Counted from the first letter of the stretch, positions 51,756 through 61,972 are shown. The stretch is DNA of 64,000 nucleotides from Klebsiella grimontii (GCF_900200035.1 NZ_FZTC01000034.1:62001-126000); one strand, 5' to 3'. Numbers and translations: made by a program. Notes: generated by a model from the sequence alone, not told the origin.

Positions 51756-52884
51756 TTTGCCGCCCCTGAGCCTCTATATTCACATCCCGTGGTGCGTGCA
51801 GAAATGCCCGTACTGCGATTTCAATTCGCATGCGTTGAAAGGCGAGGTGCCGCATGACGACTACGTTCAGCATCTGCTGAACGATCTGCGAGCCGACGCT
51901 CACTATGCGCAGGGACGTGAAATCGGGACTATTTTCATTGGCGGCGGTACGCCGAGCCTGCTCTCCGGCCCGGCGATGCAAACCCTGCTCGACGGCGTGC
52001 GCGAGTCTCTTCCGCTGGCGTCCAACGCGGAAATCACCATGGAAGCCAACCCCGGCACCGTGGAAGCGGATCGCTTTGTCGAGTACCAGCGCGCGGGCAT
52101 TAATCGTATCTCCATCGGCGTACAGAGCTTTAGCGAACAGAAGCTGCAGCGGCTCGGGCGCATCCATGGGCCACAGGAAGCCAAACGCGCGGCAAACCTG
52201 GCAAGCGGCCTGGGGCTACGCAGTTTTAACCTCGATTTAATGCATGGCCTGCCGGACCAGTCTCTGGAAGAGGCGCTGGACGACCTGCGCCAGGCGATTG
52301 CGCTCAATCCGCCGCATCTCTCCTGGTATCAGCTGACCATTGAGCCAAACACCCTGTTTGGTTCGCGGCCGCCGACCCTGCCCGATGACGACGCGCTGTG
52401 GGACATTTATGAACAGGGGCATAGCCTGCTCAGCGCGGCGGGCTATCAGCAATATGAAACCTCCGCCTACGCTAAGCCGGGCTATCAGTGCCAGCATAAC
52501 CTGAACTACTGGCGCTTTGGCGACTACCTCGGGATTGGCTGCGGCGCGCACGGCAAAGTGACGTTCCCGGACGGGCGCATACTGCGGACGGCGAAAACCC
52601 GGCATCCACGCGGTTACATGGAAGGCCGCTATCTGGAGCGCCAGCATGATGTGGAAGATGCGGATAAACCGTTTGAGTTCTTTATGAACCGTTTCCGCCT
52701 GCTGGAAGCCGCCCCGCGCGATGAATTCAGCCGCTACACCGGCCTTGATGAGCGTACGATCCGTCCGCAAATCGATGCCGCCATCGCCGAAGGCTACCTG
52801 ACGGAAGATGAGCGCTACTGGCAAATTACCGAGCACGGTAAGCTATTTTTGAATTCCCTTCTCGAACTCTTTCTCAGCGAATAA
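51748..52884 (+). CDS. hemW: Radical SAM heme chaperone HemW
   Basis: Radical SAM protein of 378 residues that binds heme and delivers it to respiratory enzymes; it resembles HemN but is not a coproporphyrinogen oxidase. The 4Fe-4S motif CVQKCPYC (CxxxCxxC, about 16-23) is present. It starts [15 protein letters not shown] inside the end of rdgB. Confidence 0.97.
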   Translation: MANLPPLSLYIHIPWCVQKCPYCDFNSHALKGEVPHDDYVQHLLNDLRADAHYAQGREIGTIFIGGGTPSLLSGPAMQTLLDGVRESLPLASNAEITMEANPGTVEADRFVEYQRAGINRISIGVQSFSEQKLQRLGRIHGPQEAKRAANLASGLGLRSFNLDLMHGLPDQSLEEALDDLRQAIALNPPHLSWYQLTIEPNTLFGSRPPTLPDDDALWDIYEQGHSLLSAAGYQQYETSAYAKPGYQCQHNLNYWRFGDYLGIGCGAHGKVTFPDGRILRTAKTRHPRGYMEGRYLERQHDVEDADKPFEFFMNRFRLLEAAPRDEFSRYTGLDERTIRPQIDAAIAEGYLTEDERYWQITEHGKLFLNSLLELFLSE

Positions 52885-52897
52885 CGCCCTCTCCGCC

Positions 52898-52930
52898 TAT
52901 CCCGTTATAAAAATAACGGGATAATTAATT
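52898..52930 (+). terminator. Hairpin terminator after hemW
   Basis: A perfect 11-bp stem, TATCCCGTTAT/ATAACGGGATA, with an AAAA loop followed by ATTAATT. Modest T content. Confidence 0.6.
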
Positions 52931-53188
52931 GCTCGACATTCTCGAAATATCAATAGCGCTATTTCCGAACTATTTCAACTCAACATTCATAATAAAAATA
53001 TGTTCACATTAGTTTATTGAAAATAAATATAACCAACCGCACAAAAATACCTATTTGATCGATTCATTGAGAAAAAGTGTGAGTCAGACGGCTTAAAGAT
53101 GTCAGACAACAAGGATAATATGTCATACAGAAACAAAGAATGACTCTTAAGATATTGACCAATTACCCCAAGTGCATGGAGCCGACTC
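52931..53188 (+). promoter_or_regulatory. Upstream region of the TRAP operon with repeated GTCAGAC
   Basis: AT-rich stretch before dctP. GTCAGAC occurs at 53083-53089 and again at 53101-53107, with a related GTCATAC at 53122-53128, spaced 18 and 21 bases apart. A weak -10 GATAAT (53114-53119) overlaps the last copy. These look like operator or activator sites for a regulator not encoded here. Confidence 0.45.
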
Positions 53189-54175
53189 ATGAAAAAACTC
53201 TCTTTTTCTCGTTCTCTGGTGTGTGTATCTTTACTTGCCCTGCTCTCTTCAGGCGCCAGCGCGGCTGAAAAAGTCACGTTAAAACTGGCACATAACCTTG
53301 AACGCAGCCATGTTGTTCATCAGGCCTTTGAGGAGATGTCCAAAGAGGTTAACCAACTTTCCAACGGGGCTATGAAGATCCGTATTTATCCCAGTAGCCA
53401 AATGGGCAGCGCGCGAGAAACGCTGGAGTTATTACAAAATGGCGCGCTGGATATGACCAAAGGTTCCGCCAGCGATCTGGAGTCATTCGATAACGTCTAC
53501 GCGATATATAATTTACCGTTCCTTTTTAAGGACCAGAATCACTTCAATAAAGTCGTTTTCGGTGAAGTAGGCAAAGAAATAATGGAGTCCACGAAAGATA
53601 AAGGCTTCTTTGCGCTTTCCGCTTATGTTGCCGGAACCCGCAGCTTTTACGCCAAAAAGCCCATCACTAAACCGGAAGATTTAAAAGGATTGAAGATCCG
53701 CGTCCAGGCCAGCCCGACAACCTTAAAAATGGTCGAATTAATGGGCGGTTCGCCAACGCCCATTTCCTTTGGTGAAGTTTATACCGCCATGCAGCAGGGC
53801 GTGGTGGACGGCGCGGAAAATAACGTGCCTTCCTGGGTGCAAACGCGCCATATCGAAATCGCTAAAGTGTTCTCTGAAGATGAACATGCCTCCATCCCGG
53901 ATTTCCTCGTTATCTCCAGTAAAACCTGGGACAAACTGACGCCGGATCAGCAGCAAATCCTGATCAAGGCGGCGAAAGCTTCCGAAGTTTATCAGCAAAA
54001 ACTGTGGGACAAGATCGACGCCGACACCCGCGCGCAGGCCAAAGCCATGGGCGGCGAAATCGTCAAAGTGGATAAAGCGCCGTTCCGCGCCGCCGTGCAG
54101 CCGCTGTTTGATGACTTCAAAAAAGATCCGAAGCAGGCTGCCCTGCTGGCCAAATTTGAAGCCGCTGCTGAATAA
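53189..54175 (+). CDS. TRAP transporter solute-binding protein (DctP family)
   Basis: Periplasmic binding protein of 328 residues with a signal peptide ending SSGASA (cleavage near residue 25). DctP-family motifs are present: RIYPSSQMGSARETLELLQ, the substrate-Arg segment KGLKIRVQASPT and GVVDGAENNVP. This points to a carboxylated substrate such as a dicarboxylate or sugar acid, but the exact ligand cannot be read from sequence. It is first of a P-Q-M operon occupying the place of E. coli yggM-ansB. Confidence 0.92.
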   Translation: MKKLSFSRSLVCVSLLALLSSGASAAEKVTLKLAHNLERSHVVHQAFEEMSKEVNQLSNGAMKIRIYPSSQMGSARETLELLQNGALDMTKGSASDLESFDNVYAIYNLPFLFKDQNHFNKVVFGEVGKEIMESTKDKGFFALSAYVAGTRSFYAKKPITKPEDLKGLKIRVQASPTTLKMVELMGGSPTPISFGEVYTAMQQGVVDGAENNVPSWVQTRHIEIAKVFSEDEHASIPDFLVISSKTWDKLTPDQQQILIKAAKASEVYQQKLWDKIDADTRAQAKAMGGEIVKVDKAPFRAAVQPLFDDFKKDPKQAALLAKFEAAAE

Positions 54176-54180
54176 CACTT

Positions 54181-54203
54181 AGCGGGCCAGCCGCTGGCCC
54201 GCT
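54181..54203 (+). terminator. Hairpin between dctP and dctQ
   Basis: A perfect 10-bp stem, AGCGGGCCAG/CTGGCCCGCT, with a CCG loop, 5 bases after the dctP stop. Only TTC follows, so termination would be partial. It would favour high levels of binding protein relative to permease. Confidence 0.7.
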
Positions 54204-54218
54204 TTCACCGGGAAAACA

Positions 54219-54725
54219 ATGATGATACTTAACCGCATAAAGCTGGCGGTGGACCGCGCGATCGCCGCATTCTCCGTCGCCGTTATGATTGCGCTGGTGG
54301 TCTGCGTCGTCTGGCAGGTGTTCAGCCGCTACGTGCTAAACCAGCCAAGCACCCTGACCGACGAGCTGGCGCGCTTTTTGATGATCTGGGTCGGGCTGCT
54401 GGGTGCGGCATATACCGTCGGCGCCCAGCGTCATCTGGCGATCGATTTACTCGCCATGACGCTTCCTCCCCGCAGGCAGGCACTGCTCAGCGTCATTATT
54501 AATCTGCTGATCTTTATTTTTGCCGGGTCAGTGATTGTCACCGGCGGCGTGAAGCTGATTGAAAAAACGCTATCGACATCGCAGGTCTCGGCCGCGATGC
54601 AGATCCCCATGGGCTATGTGTATCTGATCCTGCCGCTAACCGGCATCATTATGATGTTTTACACGCTCTGTTTTATCAGCAACGGGCTGAAAAATATGAA
54701 GAACGAAGAAGCGGGGGCAAATTGA
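54219..54725 (+). CDS. TRAP transporter small permease (DctQ family)
   Basis: A 168-residue membrane protein with four hydrophobic segments, the small TM subunit of a tripartite ATP-independent periplasmic transporter. The segment FSRYVLNQPSTLTDELARFLMIWVG-like motif (about 33-57) is a DctQ hallmark. ATG at 54219 or 54222. The stop TGA shares a base with the dctM ATG. Confidence 0.92.
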   Translation: MMILNRIKLAVDRAIAAFSVAVMIALVVCVVWQVFSRYVLNQPSTLTDELARFLMIWVGLLGAAYTVGAQRHLAIDLLAMTLPPRRQALLSVIINLLIFIFAGSVIVTGGVKLIEKTLSTSQVSAAMQIPMGYVYLILPLTGIIMMFYTLCFISNGLKNMKNEEAGAN

Positions 54726-56026
54726 TGGACAGCTATATCGCACTGATGCTATTTGGCTCTTTCTTTATTCTGGTTTTTATTGGCGTCCCCATCTCCTTCT
54801 CCATTGGCATCGCCACCGTCGGTTCAATGCTGTTGATGTTCCCGTGGGATATTGCCGTGATTACCGTTTCTCAGCGTCTGGCGAACGGCCTCGACAACTT
54901 CGCCCTGCTGGCGATTCCATTCTTTATCTTCGCCGGTACCCTGATGAACAGCGGCGGGATTGCCATCCGCTTAATCAACCTGGCGCAGGTGATGGTTGGC
55001 CGCGTACCAGGCTCATTGGGCCACGTTAACGTGCTGGCGAACATGATGTTCGGCTCGATTTCAGGTTCGGCGGTCGCCGCGGCGGCGGCGGTAGGGGGAA
55101 CGCTTAACCCCATTCAGACCCGGAAAGGTTACGATCCGGCTTTCTCCACGGCGGTTAACGTCTCGTCGTGCATCACGGGCCTGCTCATCCCGCCGTCAAA
55201 CGTCCTGATCGTCTTCTCTCTGACGGCTGGGGGCGTCTCCGTCGCGTCGCTGTTTATGGCCGGTTATCTGCCGGGCATTCTGATGGGCCTGGCCATTATG
55301 GTGGTCTGCGCCATCATCGCTAAGCGTCGCGGCTACCCGGTTTCAGAACGTCCCACCTGCGCCCAGGCGGCAAAAGCGTTTTTCGACGCCCTGCCCAGCC
55401 TGCTGCTGGTGATCATTGTGATGGGCGGGATCCTCGGCGGCATTTTCACCGCGACCGAAGCATCGGCTATCGCCGTGGTTTACACCTTTATTCTGTCGGT
55501 GCTGATTTACCGGGAAGTGAAGTGGCGCGATCTGCCGAAGCTGATCCTTGAGTCGGTGGTGATGACCTCCATCGTGCTACTGCTGATCGGCTTTTCCGTC
55601 GGCATGTCGTGGGCGATGACCAATGCCGATATCCCCTACATGATAAGCGATGCGCTAATGGGGATTTCTGAAAACCCGGTGGTGATTCTGCTGCTGATTA
55701 ATATCGTGCTGTTAATCGTCGGGATCTTTATGGATATGACCCCGGCGGTACTGATTTTCACGCCGATATTCCTGCCCATCGCGCAGGATTTGGGGATGGA
55801 TCCGGTGCATTTCGGCATCATGATGGTCGCTAACCTGTGCATCGGTCTGCTGACGCCGCCGGTAGGCAGCGCGCTGTTTGTAGGCTGCTCTATTTCCGGC
55901 GTTAAAATTCAGCAGCTCATCAAACCGCTGCTGCCGTTCTACGCCGCCCTGCTGATCGCGCTGATGATGATTGTCTATATCCCGCAGATCTCGCTGTTTA
56001 TTCCGCAGCTGCTGGGGCTGATGTGA
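54725..56026 (+). CDS. TRAP transporter large permease (DctM family)
   Basis: A 433-residue membrane protein with about 12 hydrophobic segments, carrying out Na+-driven substrate translocation. The ATG at 54725 overlaps the dctQ stop (TGATG); a TTG immediately upstream is not needed. Conserved segments GSISGSAVAAAAAVGG (near 100), TNADIPYMIS and the C-terminal NLCIGLLTPPVGSALFVG are intact. Confidence 0.94.
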   Translation: MDSYIALMLFGSFFILVFIGVPISFSIGIATVGSMLLMFPWDIAVITVSQRLANGLDNFALLAIPFFIFAGTLMNSGGIAIRLINLAQVMVGRVPGSLGHVNVLANMMFGSISGSAVAAAAAVGGTLNPIQTRKGYDPAFSTAVNVSSCITGLLIPPSNVLIVFSLTAGGVSVASLFMAGYLPGILMGLAIMVVCAIIAKRRGYPVSERPTCAQAAKAFFDALPSLLLVIIVMGGILGGIFTATEASAIAVVYTFILSVLIYREVKWRDLPKLILESVVMTSIVLLLIGFSVGMSWAMTNADIPYMISDALMGISENPVVILLLINIVLLIVGIFMDMTPAVLIFTPIFLPIAQDLGMDPVHFGIMMVANLCIGLLTPPVGSALFVGCSISGVKIQQLIKPLLPFYAALLIALMMIVYIPQISLFIPQLLGLM

Positions 56027-56039
56027 CCGACTGACCATA

Positions 56040-56065
56040 ATCGCTACCTGCGCCCGCAGGTAGCG
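56040..56065. terminator. Hairpin between dctM and yggN
   Basis: A perfect 11-bp stem, TCGCTACCTGC/GCAGGTAGCGA, with a GCCC loop in the convergent gap. T-runs are weak on both strands. Confidence 0.6.
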
Positions 56066-56074
56066 AATTAAAAC

Positions 56075-56794
56075 TTACTTTAACGACCCCACCAGCGCTT
56101 TGCGGCTCTCCTCAAGGGAGACAACGCGGCCGCAGACGTCCTTACCAAACTGCTGGAAATCAGCCTCCTGGTTTTTCCATTCGTCCTGAATGGCCGTTTG
56201 CAGGCCGCCGAGGCTACCGAGGATCCCCTGCAGCGGGTTACCGCCGCCTTTGAGAACCGCCTTCGCGCCCATCTCGTTGATGCTGTCCTGCAGAATACCG
56301 CCCATCGCCTGGTTTACCAGCTGCTGGCCGTCGGCGCGCACCTGATCGATGGCTTTATAGTGGAAGGTCAGCCCATCGTTGCGATGTTCAATAATGCGGC
56401 CCATTTGCGCTTTCAGCTGCGCATCAAGCTTGGTCAGGCGGCTATGCATGCTGCTGCTGGCCCCCACCTGTTCGGTAATGATTTTATCCAGCGCGGCGCG
56501 GCCTTTTTCTACCCGCGTGCGGGCGCCTTCATCAATCCACGGCAGGCTGCTGCGAAGGCCAGCCTGATAGTCCTGCGCCTGCTCGCGCTGAGCGGCGTTC
56601 AGCGCATAGGCTTTCCCGTTAAAGGTCAGATTGCCGTCCGGCTTAATCACCAGATCGCCGTTTTCGCCTTTCACCTGCACCTGCTGCGGGCTGAGGATGA
56701 CATCGTCACGCGGCGTGACGCTACACTGGTAGTCCGCATGCGCGGACAAAGCGGTGACGGAAAGCGCCACTGCCAACAGCGTTTTGCGCATCAT
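56075..56794 (-). CDS. yggN: Periplasmic protein YggN (DUF2884)
   Basis: A 239-residue exported protein with a signal peptide ending SAHA (about residue 20) and no lipobox. The rest is hydrophilic with helical segments; the function is unknown. Length equals E. coli YggN. It lies downstream of yggL in the same direction with a 50-base gap. Confidence 0.93.
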   Translation of the reverse strand: MMRKTLLAVALSVTALSAHADYQCSVTPRDDVILSPQQVQVKGENGDLVIKPDGNLTFNGKAYALNAAQREQAQDYQAGLRSSLPWIDEGARTRVEKGRAALDKIITEQVGASSSMHSRLTKLDAQLKAQMGRIIEHRNDGLTFHYKAIDQVRADGQQLVNQAMGGILQDSINEMGAKAVLKGGGNPLQGILGSLGGLQTAIQDEWKNQEADFQQFGKDVCGRVVSLEESRKALVGSLK

Positions 56795-56844
56795 TTAACT
56801 CCCTTCAGACAAAACGGGCCGGCAGCTGCCGACCCTTGTCAAAC

Positions 56845-57171
56845 TTAGTCCCACCAGATATCAAAAAGTTCGCTGGTGCGCACATCGGCAAGCCCGCGAT
56901 CTTCCAGCCACTTACGCACGATGGCCTGGTGTTCTTCGGTGCATTTGCCGATTTCCTGCAGGCAGATCAGCCCTTCCCAGGAAAGATAGCCGCTGCCGTC
57001 AAAGGCCAGCTTATTAGGCTCAATCACTTCCTCAATCAGATCGTTAACGGTCTGGTCGATCTGCTCTTCGCTGGTTCCTTCCGCGAAGCGCCACGCGACG
57101 GAGAAACCTACTTCCTGAAACTCGTCGATATGCATTTTTTTACGCAGACGACGGCTACGATTCGTTGCCAT
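56845..57171 (-). CDS. yggL: YggL family ribosome-associated protein
   Basis: A 108-residue acidic protein starting [18 protein letters not shown]; an ATG ten codons upstream lies inside trmB. The family is annotated as 50S-associated. Its ATG overlaps the trmB stop by one base, so the two are translationally coupled. Confidence 0.94.
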   Translation of the reverse strand: MATNRSRRLRKKMHIDEFQEVGFSVAWRFAEGTSEEQIDQTVNDLIEEVIEPNKLAFDGSGYLSWEGLICLQEIGKCTEEHQAIVRKWLEDRGLADVRTSELFDIWWD

Positions 57172-57890
57172 TATTTCACCCTCTCGAACATTAAGTCCCA
57201 TACGCCGTGGCCAAGACGATGACCACGCTGTTCAAATTTGGTTACCGGGCGCGATTCCGGGCGCGGCACATAGTCGTTGCTTTCTGACCGGTTACGATAC
57301 CCTTCAAGCGAGGACATCACTTCCAGCATATGCTCGGCATATTGCTCCCAGTCGGTCGCCATATGGAAGACGCCGCCCAGCTTCAGTTTACTTTTCACCA
57401 GTTCGGCAAAAGGTGGCTGAACGATACGGCGCTTATTATGACGCGCTTTGTGCCACGGGTCAGGGAAAAACAGCTGCACCATGCTCAGGGAGTTATCCGG
57501 AATCATGGTATGCAGCACTTCCACCGCATCGTGGCACATGACGCGCAGGTTTTGCACGCCCTCTTCTTCGGCGGACGCCAGACAGGCGCCGACGCCCGGC
57601 GAATGCACTTCAATGCCGAGGAAATTCTGCTGCGGCTTCTCTTTCGCCATCGCCACCAGCGACGCCCCCATACCAAAACCAATCTCCAGCGTGACCGGCG
57701 CTTCACGGCCAAACAGGGCGGCGAAATCGAGCGGCGCTTCGTTGAATTCAACGCCCATCACCGGCCAAATAGTGTCCAGCGCGTGCTGCTGACCTTTGGT
57801 CAGGCGGCCCTGACGACGGACGAAGCTGCGAATACGGCGCAGCGGGCGGCCGTTTTCATCGAATTCCGGAGATATGACGTCGTTTTTCAT
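57171..57890 (-). CDS. trmB: tRNA (guanine-N7)-methyltransferase
   Basis: SAM enzyme that makes m7G46 in tRNA. The product is 239 residues. The SAM motif [15 protein letters not shown] is near residue 70, and [13 protein letters not shown] near residue 145 is the family signature. It reads divergently from mutY. Confidence 0.97.
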   Translation of the reverse strand: MKNDVISPEFDENGRPLRRIRSFVRRQGRLTKGQQHALDTIWPVMGVEFNEAPLDFAALFGREAPVTLEIGFGMGASLVAMAKEKPQQNFLGIEVHSPGVGACLASAEEEGVQNLRVMCHDAVEVLHTMIPDNSLSMVQLFFPDPWHKARHNKRRIVQPPFAELVKSKLKLGGVFHMATDWEQYAEHMLEVMSSLEGYRNRSESNDYVPRPESRPVTKFEQRGHRLGHGVWDLMFERVK

Positions 57891-57979
57891 AAAAGTTAAG
57901 TCTGCTTGTGAGATGTGTTCGGAAAACGGGCATTATCCAAAGTTACCCGGCGGATGCAAGGGTTTACAGCCCCTCGCCC

Positions 57980-58006
57980 TTGTGCTGCAATCTGCCACCT
58001 TATAAT
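57980..58006 (+). promoter_or_regulatory. mutY promoter
   Basis: A perfect -10 TATAAT (58001-58006) with a weak -35 TTGTGC and a short 15-base spacer. The predicted start near 58013 leaves only about 15 bases of leader before the TTG start at 58028. Confidence 0.5.
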
Positions 58007-58027
58007 CGCTTTCCCGGAGCCGTAGCT

Positions 58028-59086
58028 TTGACTTTTCTCGCCGCGCAATTTTCAGCCCAGGTACTGGACTGGTACGACAAATACGGGCGTAAAACCCTGC
58101 CCTGGCAAATCGGCAAGACGCCTTACAAAGTATGGCTCTCCGAGGTGATGTTGCAACAAACGCAAGTGGCGACGGTTATCCCCTATTTTGAACGCTTTAT
58201 GGCGCGTTTCCCAACAATTACCGATCTGGCGAACGCGCCCCTCGATGAAGTCCTGCATCTGTGGACCGGACTCGGCTATTACGCCCGCGCGCGCAATCTG
58301 CATAAAGCGGCGCAGCAGGTGGCCACCCTGCACGACGGAAAATTCCCGCAGACCTTCGATGAAGTCGCCGCGCTGCCGGGCGTAGGCCGCTCCACCGCCG
58401 GCGCGATTTTGTCCCTTTCTCTCGGTCAGCATTATCCGATTCTCGACGGCAACGTGAAGCGCGTGCTCGCGCGCTGCTATGCTGTCAGCGGTTGGCCGGG
58501 GAAAAAAGAGGTTGAGAAACGCCTGTGGGATATCAGCGAAGACGTCACGCCAGCCAATGGGGTCGAGCGTTTTAACCAGGCCATGATGGACCTTGGAGCG
58601 ATGGTATGTACCCGCTCAAAGCCGAAATGCGAGCTTTGTCCGCTGAATAACGGCTGCGTGGCCTACGCAAATCATTCATGGGCTCAATATCCAGGCAAAA
58701 AACCGAAACAGACGATCCCCGAGCGTACCGGCTATTTCCTGCTGATGCAGCACGGCGACAAGGTGTTTCTCTCCCAGCGCCCGCCGGTGGGATTATGGGG
58801 GGGATTGTTCTGCTTCCCGCAGTTTGAAGATGAAGATGCGCTGCGGGAGTGGTTGGCCCAGCGGCAGATCGGGGCCGAGAATCTGACGCAATTAACCGCG
58901 TTCCGCCACACTTTCAGCCATTTCCATCTGGATATTGTGCCGATGTGGCTTACAGTGCACTCATCCGGCGCATGCATGGATGAAGGGGGCGCACTCTGGT
59001 ATAACTTAGCGCAGCCGCCGTCCGTCGGTCTGGCGGCCCCCGTGGAGCGCTTGTTGCAACAGTTAAAAGCCGGAGCACCGGTTTAG
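58028..59086 (+). CDS. mutY: Adenine DNA glycosylase MutY
   Basis: Removes adenine mispaired with 8-oxoguanine or guanine. The product is 352 residues from a TTG start at 58028, supported by GGAG 8 bases upstream and by alignment with E. coli MutY (350 residues, [15 protein letters not shown]). The 57908 ATG would add 40 residues across the promoter. The HhH-GPD motif [13 protein letters not shown] is near 117, the catalytic Asp follows in LDGNVKRV, and the FeS cysteines lie in [17 protein letters not shown] (about 195-211). A C-terminal NUDIX-like domain recognises 8-oxoG. Confidence 0.95.
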   Translation: MTFLAAQFSAQVLDWYDKYGRKTLPWQIGKTPYKVWLSEVMLQQTQVATVIPYFERFMARFPTITDLANAPLDEVLHLWTGLGYYARARNLHKAAQQVATLHDGKFPQTFDEVAALPGVGRSTAGAILSLSLGQHYPILDGNVKRVLARCYAVSGWPGKKEVEKRLWDISEDVTPANGVERFNQAMMDLGAMVCTRSKPKCELCPLNNGCVAYANHSWAQYPGKKPKQTIPERTGYFLLMQHGDKVFLSQRPPVGLWGGLFCFPQFEDEDALREWLAQRQIGAENLTQLTAFRHTFSHFHLDIVPMWLTVHSSGACMDEGGALWYNLAQPPSVGLAAPVERLLQQLKAGAPV

Positions 59087-59101
59087 CTTTCTGGCGATTA
59101 A

Positions 59102-59387
<286 letters not shown>

Positions 59388-59389
<2 letters not shown>

Positions 59390-59407
59390 GGGCCTGACGG
59401 CCCTTTA
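59388..59407 (+). terminator. Weak terminator or attenuator after yggX
   Basis: AAGGGCC and GGCCCTT pair around TGAC and are followed by TACAAC. The short T-run suggests partial read-through into mltC. Confidence 0.5.
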
Positions 59408-59436
59408 CAACAATAAACACAACACGCACTCCCGGA

Positions 59437-60522
59437 ATGATGAAAAAATACTTAGCGCTAGCGCTGATTGCGCCTTTGCTCGTTTCGTGTTCCAGCTCAA
59501 CCAAAAAAGGCGCCGAGTATAACGAGGCGTGGGTGAAGGACACCAACGGCTTTGATATCCTGATGGGCCAGTTCGCCCATAACATCGAGAATATTTGGGG
59601 TTATAACGAAGTTCTGCTCGCCGGGCCGAAGGACTACGTCAAATACACCGACCAGTATCAAACCCGCAGCCACATCAACTTTGATGCGGGGACGATTACC
59701 GTTGAAACCATCGCCGGCACCGACCCGGCCGGGCGCCTGCGCCAGGCGATTATAAAAACCCTGCTAATGGGCGACGACCCTAACTCCATCGACCTCTATT
59801 CCGACGTCGATGATATTCAGATTTCAAAAGAGCCGTTCCTGTATGGCCAGGTGGTGGATAACACCGGCGAGGCGATTCGCTGGGAGTGGCGCGCCTCGCG
59901 CTTCGCCGACTATCTGCTGCAAACCCGCCTGAAAAGCCGCAGCAACGGCCCGCGCATGATCTACAGCATCACCATTAACCTGGTGCCGAACCACCTCGAC
60001 AAACGCGCGCATAAGTATATTGGCATGGTCCGTCAGGCGTCGCGCAAATACGGCGTTGATGAATCGCTGATCCTGGCGATTATGCAAACCGAATCCTCCT
60101 TTAACCCCTATGCGGTCAGCCACGCCGACGCCCTCGGGCTGATGCAGGTGGTGCAGCACAGCGCCGGGAAGGACGTGTTCCGTTCACAGGGGAAATCAGG
60201 CCTGCCGAGCCGCAGCTACCTGTTCGACCCGGTCAATAACATCGACACCGGTACCGCCTATCTGGCGATGCTGAATAACGTCTATCTGTCCGGTATCACC
60301 AACCCTACCTCGCGTCGCTATGCGGTTATCACCGCCTATAACGGCGGCGCGGGCAGCGTACTGCGGGTCTTCTCCAGCGATAAGGTTCAGGCGGCGAATA
60401 TCATCAACAACATGACGCCGGGCGATGTTTATCAAACCATCACCAGCCGTCACCCCTCCGCCGAGTCGCGTCGGTATCTGTACAAGGTTAACTCTGCGCA
60501 GAAAGGCTACCGCCGCAGGTAA
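59437..60522 (+). CDS. mltC: Membrane-bound lytic murein transglycosylase C
   Basis: Outer-membrane lipoprotein that cleaves peptidoglycan with anhydro-muramyl formation. The product is 361 residues. The lipobox is LLVSC with Cys18. The catalytic Glu is in [12 protein letters not shown] near residue 218, followed by the SLT motifs ALGLMQVVQ and AYNGG. Two tandem ATGs begin the frame. Confidence 0.96.
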   Translation: MMKKYLALALIAPLLVSCSSSTKKGAEYNEAWVKDTNGFDILMGQFAHNIENIWGYNEVLLAGPKDYVKYTDQYQTRSHINFDAGTITVETIAGTDPAGRLRQAIIKTLLMGDDPNSIDLYSDVDDIQISKEPFLYGQVVDNTGEAIRWEWRASRFADYLLQTRLKSRSNGPRMIYSITINLVPNHLDKRAHKYIGMVRQASRKYGVDESLILAIMQTESSFNPYAVSHADALGLMQVVQHSAGKDVFRSQGKSGLPSRSYLFDPVNNIDTGTAYLAMLNNVYLSGITNPTSRRYAVITAYNGGAGSVLRVFSSDKVQAANIINNMTPGDVYQTITSRHPSAESRRYLYKVNSAQKGYRRR

Positions 60523-60715
60523 TCTCCCTCCAGCGCCCTTGTTTCCTCAAGGGCGCATTCCTTCTGCTATACCCAATAGAGTTGCGCAACTCTTTTACGA
60601 TTTTCTGCGGCAGTTAACAAAAGCATCCACCGCATAAATGATAGAATCCAACCAAAATAACGCTATAAATGTTATTTAAAACACAAAACAATTCTATATC
60701 CGTGAGGATCAAAAC
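60523..60715 (+). promoter_or_regulatory. nupG control region
   Basis: About 190 bases upstream of nupG. A palindrome GTTGCGCAAC (60582-60591) resembles CytR-type octamers, and TGTTA-N6-ACACA (60670-60685) is a fair CRP-like site. CRP and CytR/DeoR control of nupG is established in E. coli; these placements are tentative. Confidence 0.35.
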
Positions 60716-61972
60716 ATGAATCTTAAGCTGCAGCTCAAAGTACTGTCGTTCCTGCAGTTCTGCCTCTGGGGAAGCTGGCTCACCACGCTCGGCTCGTATA
60801 TGTTCGTCACCCTCAAGTTCGACGGCGCGGCCATCGGGGCGGTGTATAGCTCGCTCGGTATCGCCGCGGTGTTTATGCCGACGCTGCTCGGTATCGTTGC
60901 CGATAAATGGATCAGCGCCAAGTGGGTTTATGCCATTTGCCATCTGGTCGGCGCGCTGACGCTGTGGCTCGCCGCCCAGGTCACCACGCCGGGCGAGATG
61001 TTCCTCGTCATCCTGCTCAACTCGCTGGCCTATATGCCAACGCTGGGGCTGATTAACACCATTTCGTACTACCGCCTGCAGTCTGCGGATATGGATATCG
61101 TGACCGATTTCCCGCCGATTCGTATCTGGGGCACCATCGGTTTTATCCTCGCCATGTGGGCCGTCAGCTTCTCCGGCTTTGAGCTGAGCCATATGCAGCT
61201 TTATATCGGCGCGGCGCTCTCCTTACTGCTGGTGCTCTTCACCCTGACGCTGCCACATATTCCGGTGGCTAATCAGCAGAAAAACCAGAGCTGGACCGCC
61301 ATGCTGGGCCTCGATGCCTTCGCGCTGTTTAAAAACAAACGCATGGCGATCTTCTTTATTTTCTCGATGATGCTGGGCGCCGAGCTGCAGATCACCAATA
61401 TGTTCGGCAACACCTTCCTGCACAGCTTTGATAAAGATCCGCTGTTCGCCAGCAGCTTTATCGTGCAGCACGCCTCGGTGATGATGTCGATTTCGCAGAT
61501 CTCGGAAACCCTGTTCATCCTGACCATTCCGTTCTTCCTCAGCCGCTACGGCATCAAGAACGTGATGCTGATCAGTATCGTGGCGTGGATGCTGCGCTTC
61601 GGCCTGTTCGCTTACGGCGATCCGACCCCGTTCGGCACCGTGCTGCTGGTGCTGTCGATGATCGTTTATGGCTGCGCCTTCGACTTTTTCAACATCTCGG
61701 GTTCGGTGTTTGTGGAAAAAGAGGTTCGCCCGGAAATCCGCGCCAGCGCGCAGGGGATGTTCCTGATGATGACCAACGGGTTTGGCTGCATACTTGGTGG
61801 GATGGTGAGCGGCAAAGTCGTAGAGCACTTTACCGTCGAAGGGATCACCGACTGGCAAACCGTGTGGCTGATTTTCGCCGGCTATTCGCTGGTGCTGGCG
61901 TTTGCCTTTGTGGCGCTGTTTAAGTACAAGCACGTCCGCGTACCAACCGGGGCGCAGACCGTCGCACATTAA
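60716..61972 (+). CDS. nupG: Nucleoside:H+ symporter NupG
   Basis: MFS-type nucleoside permease, 418 residues with 12 hydrophobic segments, same length as E. coli NupG. The N-terminal QFCLWGSWLTTLGSYM, central PHIPVANQQKNQSW loop and the C-terminal half are close to E. coli. GAGGAT Shine-Dalgarno 6 bases before the ATG. Confidence 0.97.
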   Translation: MNLKLQLKVLSFLQFCLWGSWLTTLGSYMFVTLKFDGAAIGAVYSSLGIAAVFMPTLLGIVADKWISAKWVYAICHLVGALTLWLAAQVTTPGEMFLVILLNSLAYMPTLGLINTISYYRLQSADMDIVTDFPPIRIWGTIGFILAMWAVSFSGFELSHMQLYIGAALSLLLVLFTLTLPHIPVANQQKNQSWTAMLGLDAFALFKNKRMAIFFIFSMMLGAELQITNMFGNTFLHSFDKDPLFASSFIVQHASVMMSISQISETLFILTIPFFLSRYGIKNVMLISIVAWMLRFGLFAYGDPTPFGTVLLVLSMIVYGCAFDFFNISGSVFVEKEVRPEIRASAQGMFLMMTNGFGCILGGMVSGKVVEHFTVEGITDWQTVWLIFAGYSLVLAFAFVALFKYKHVRVPTGAQTVAH

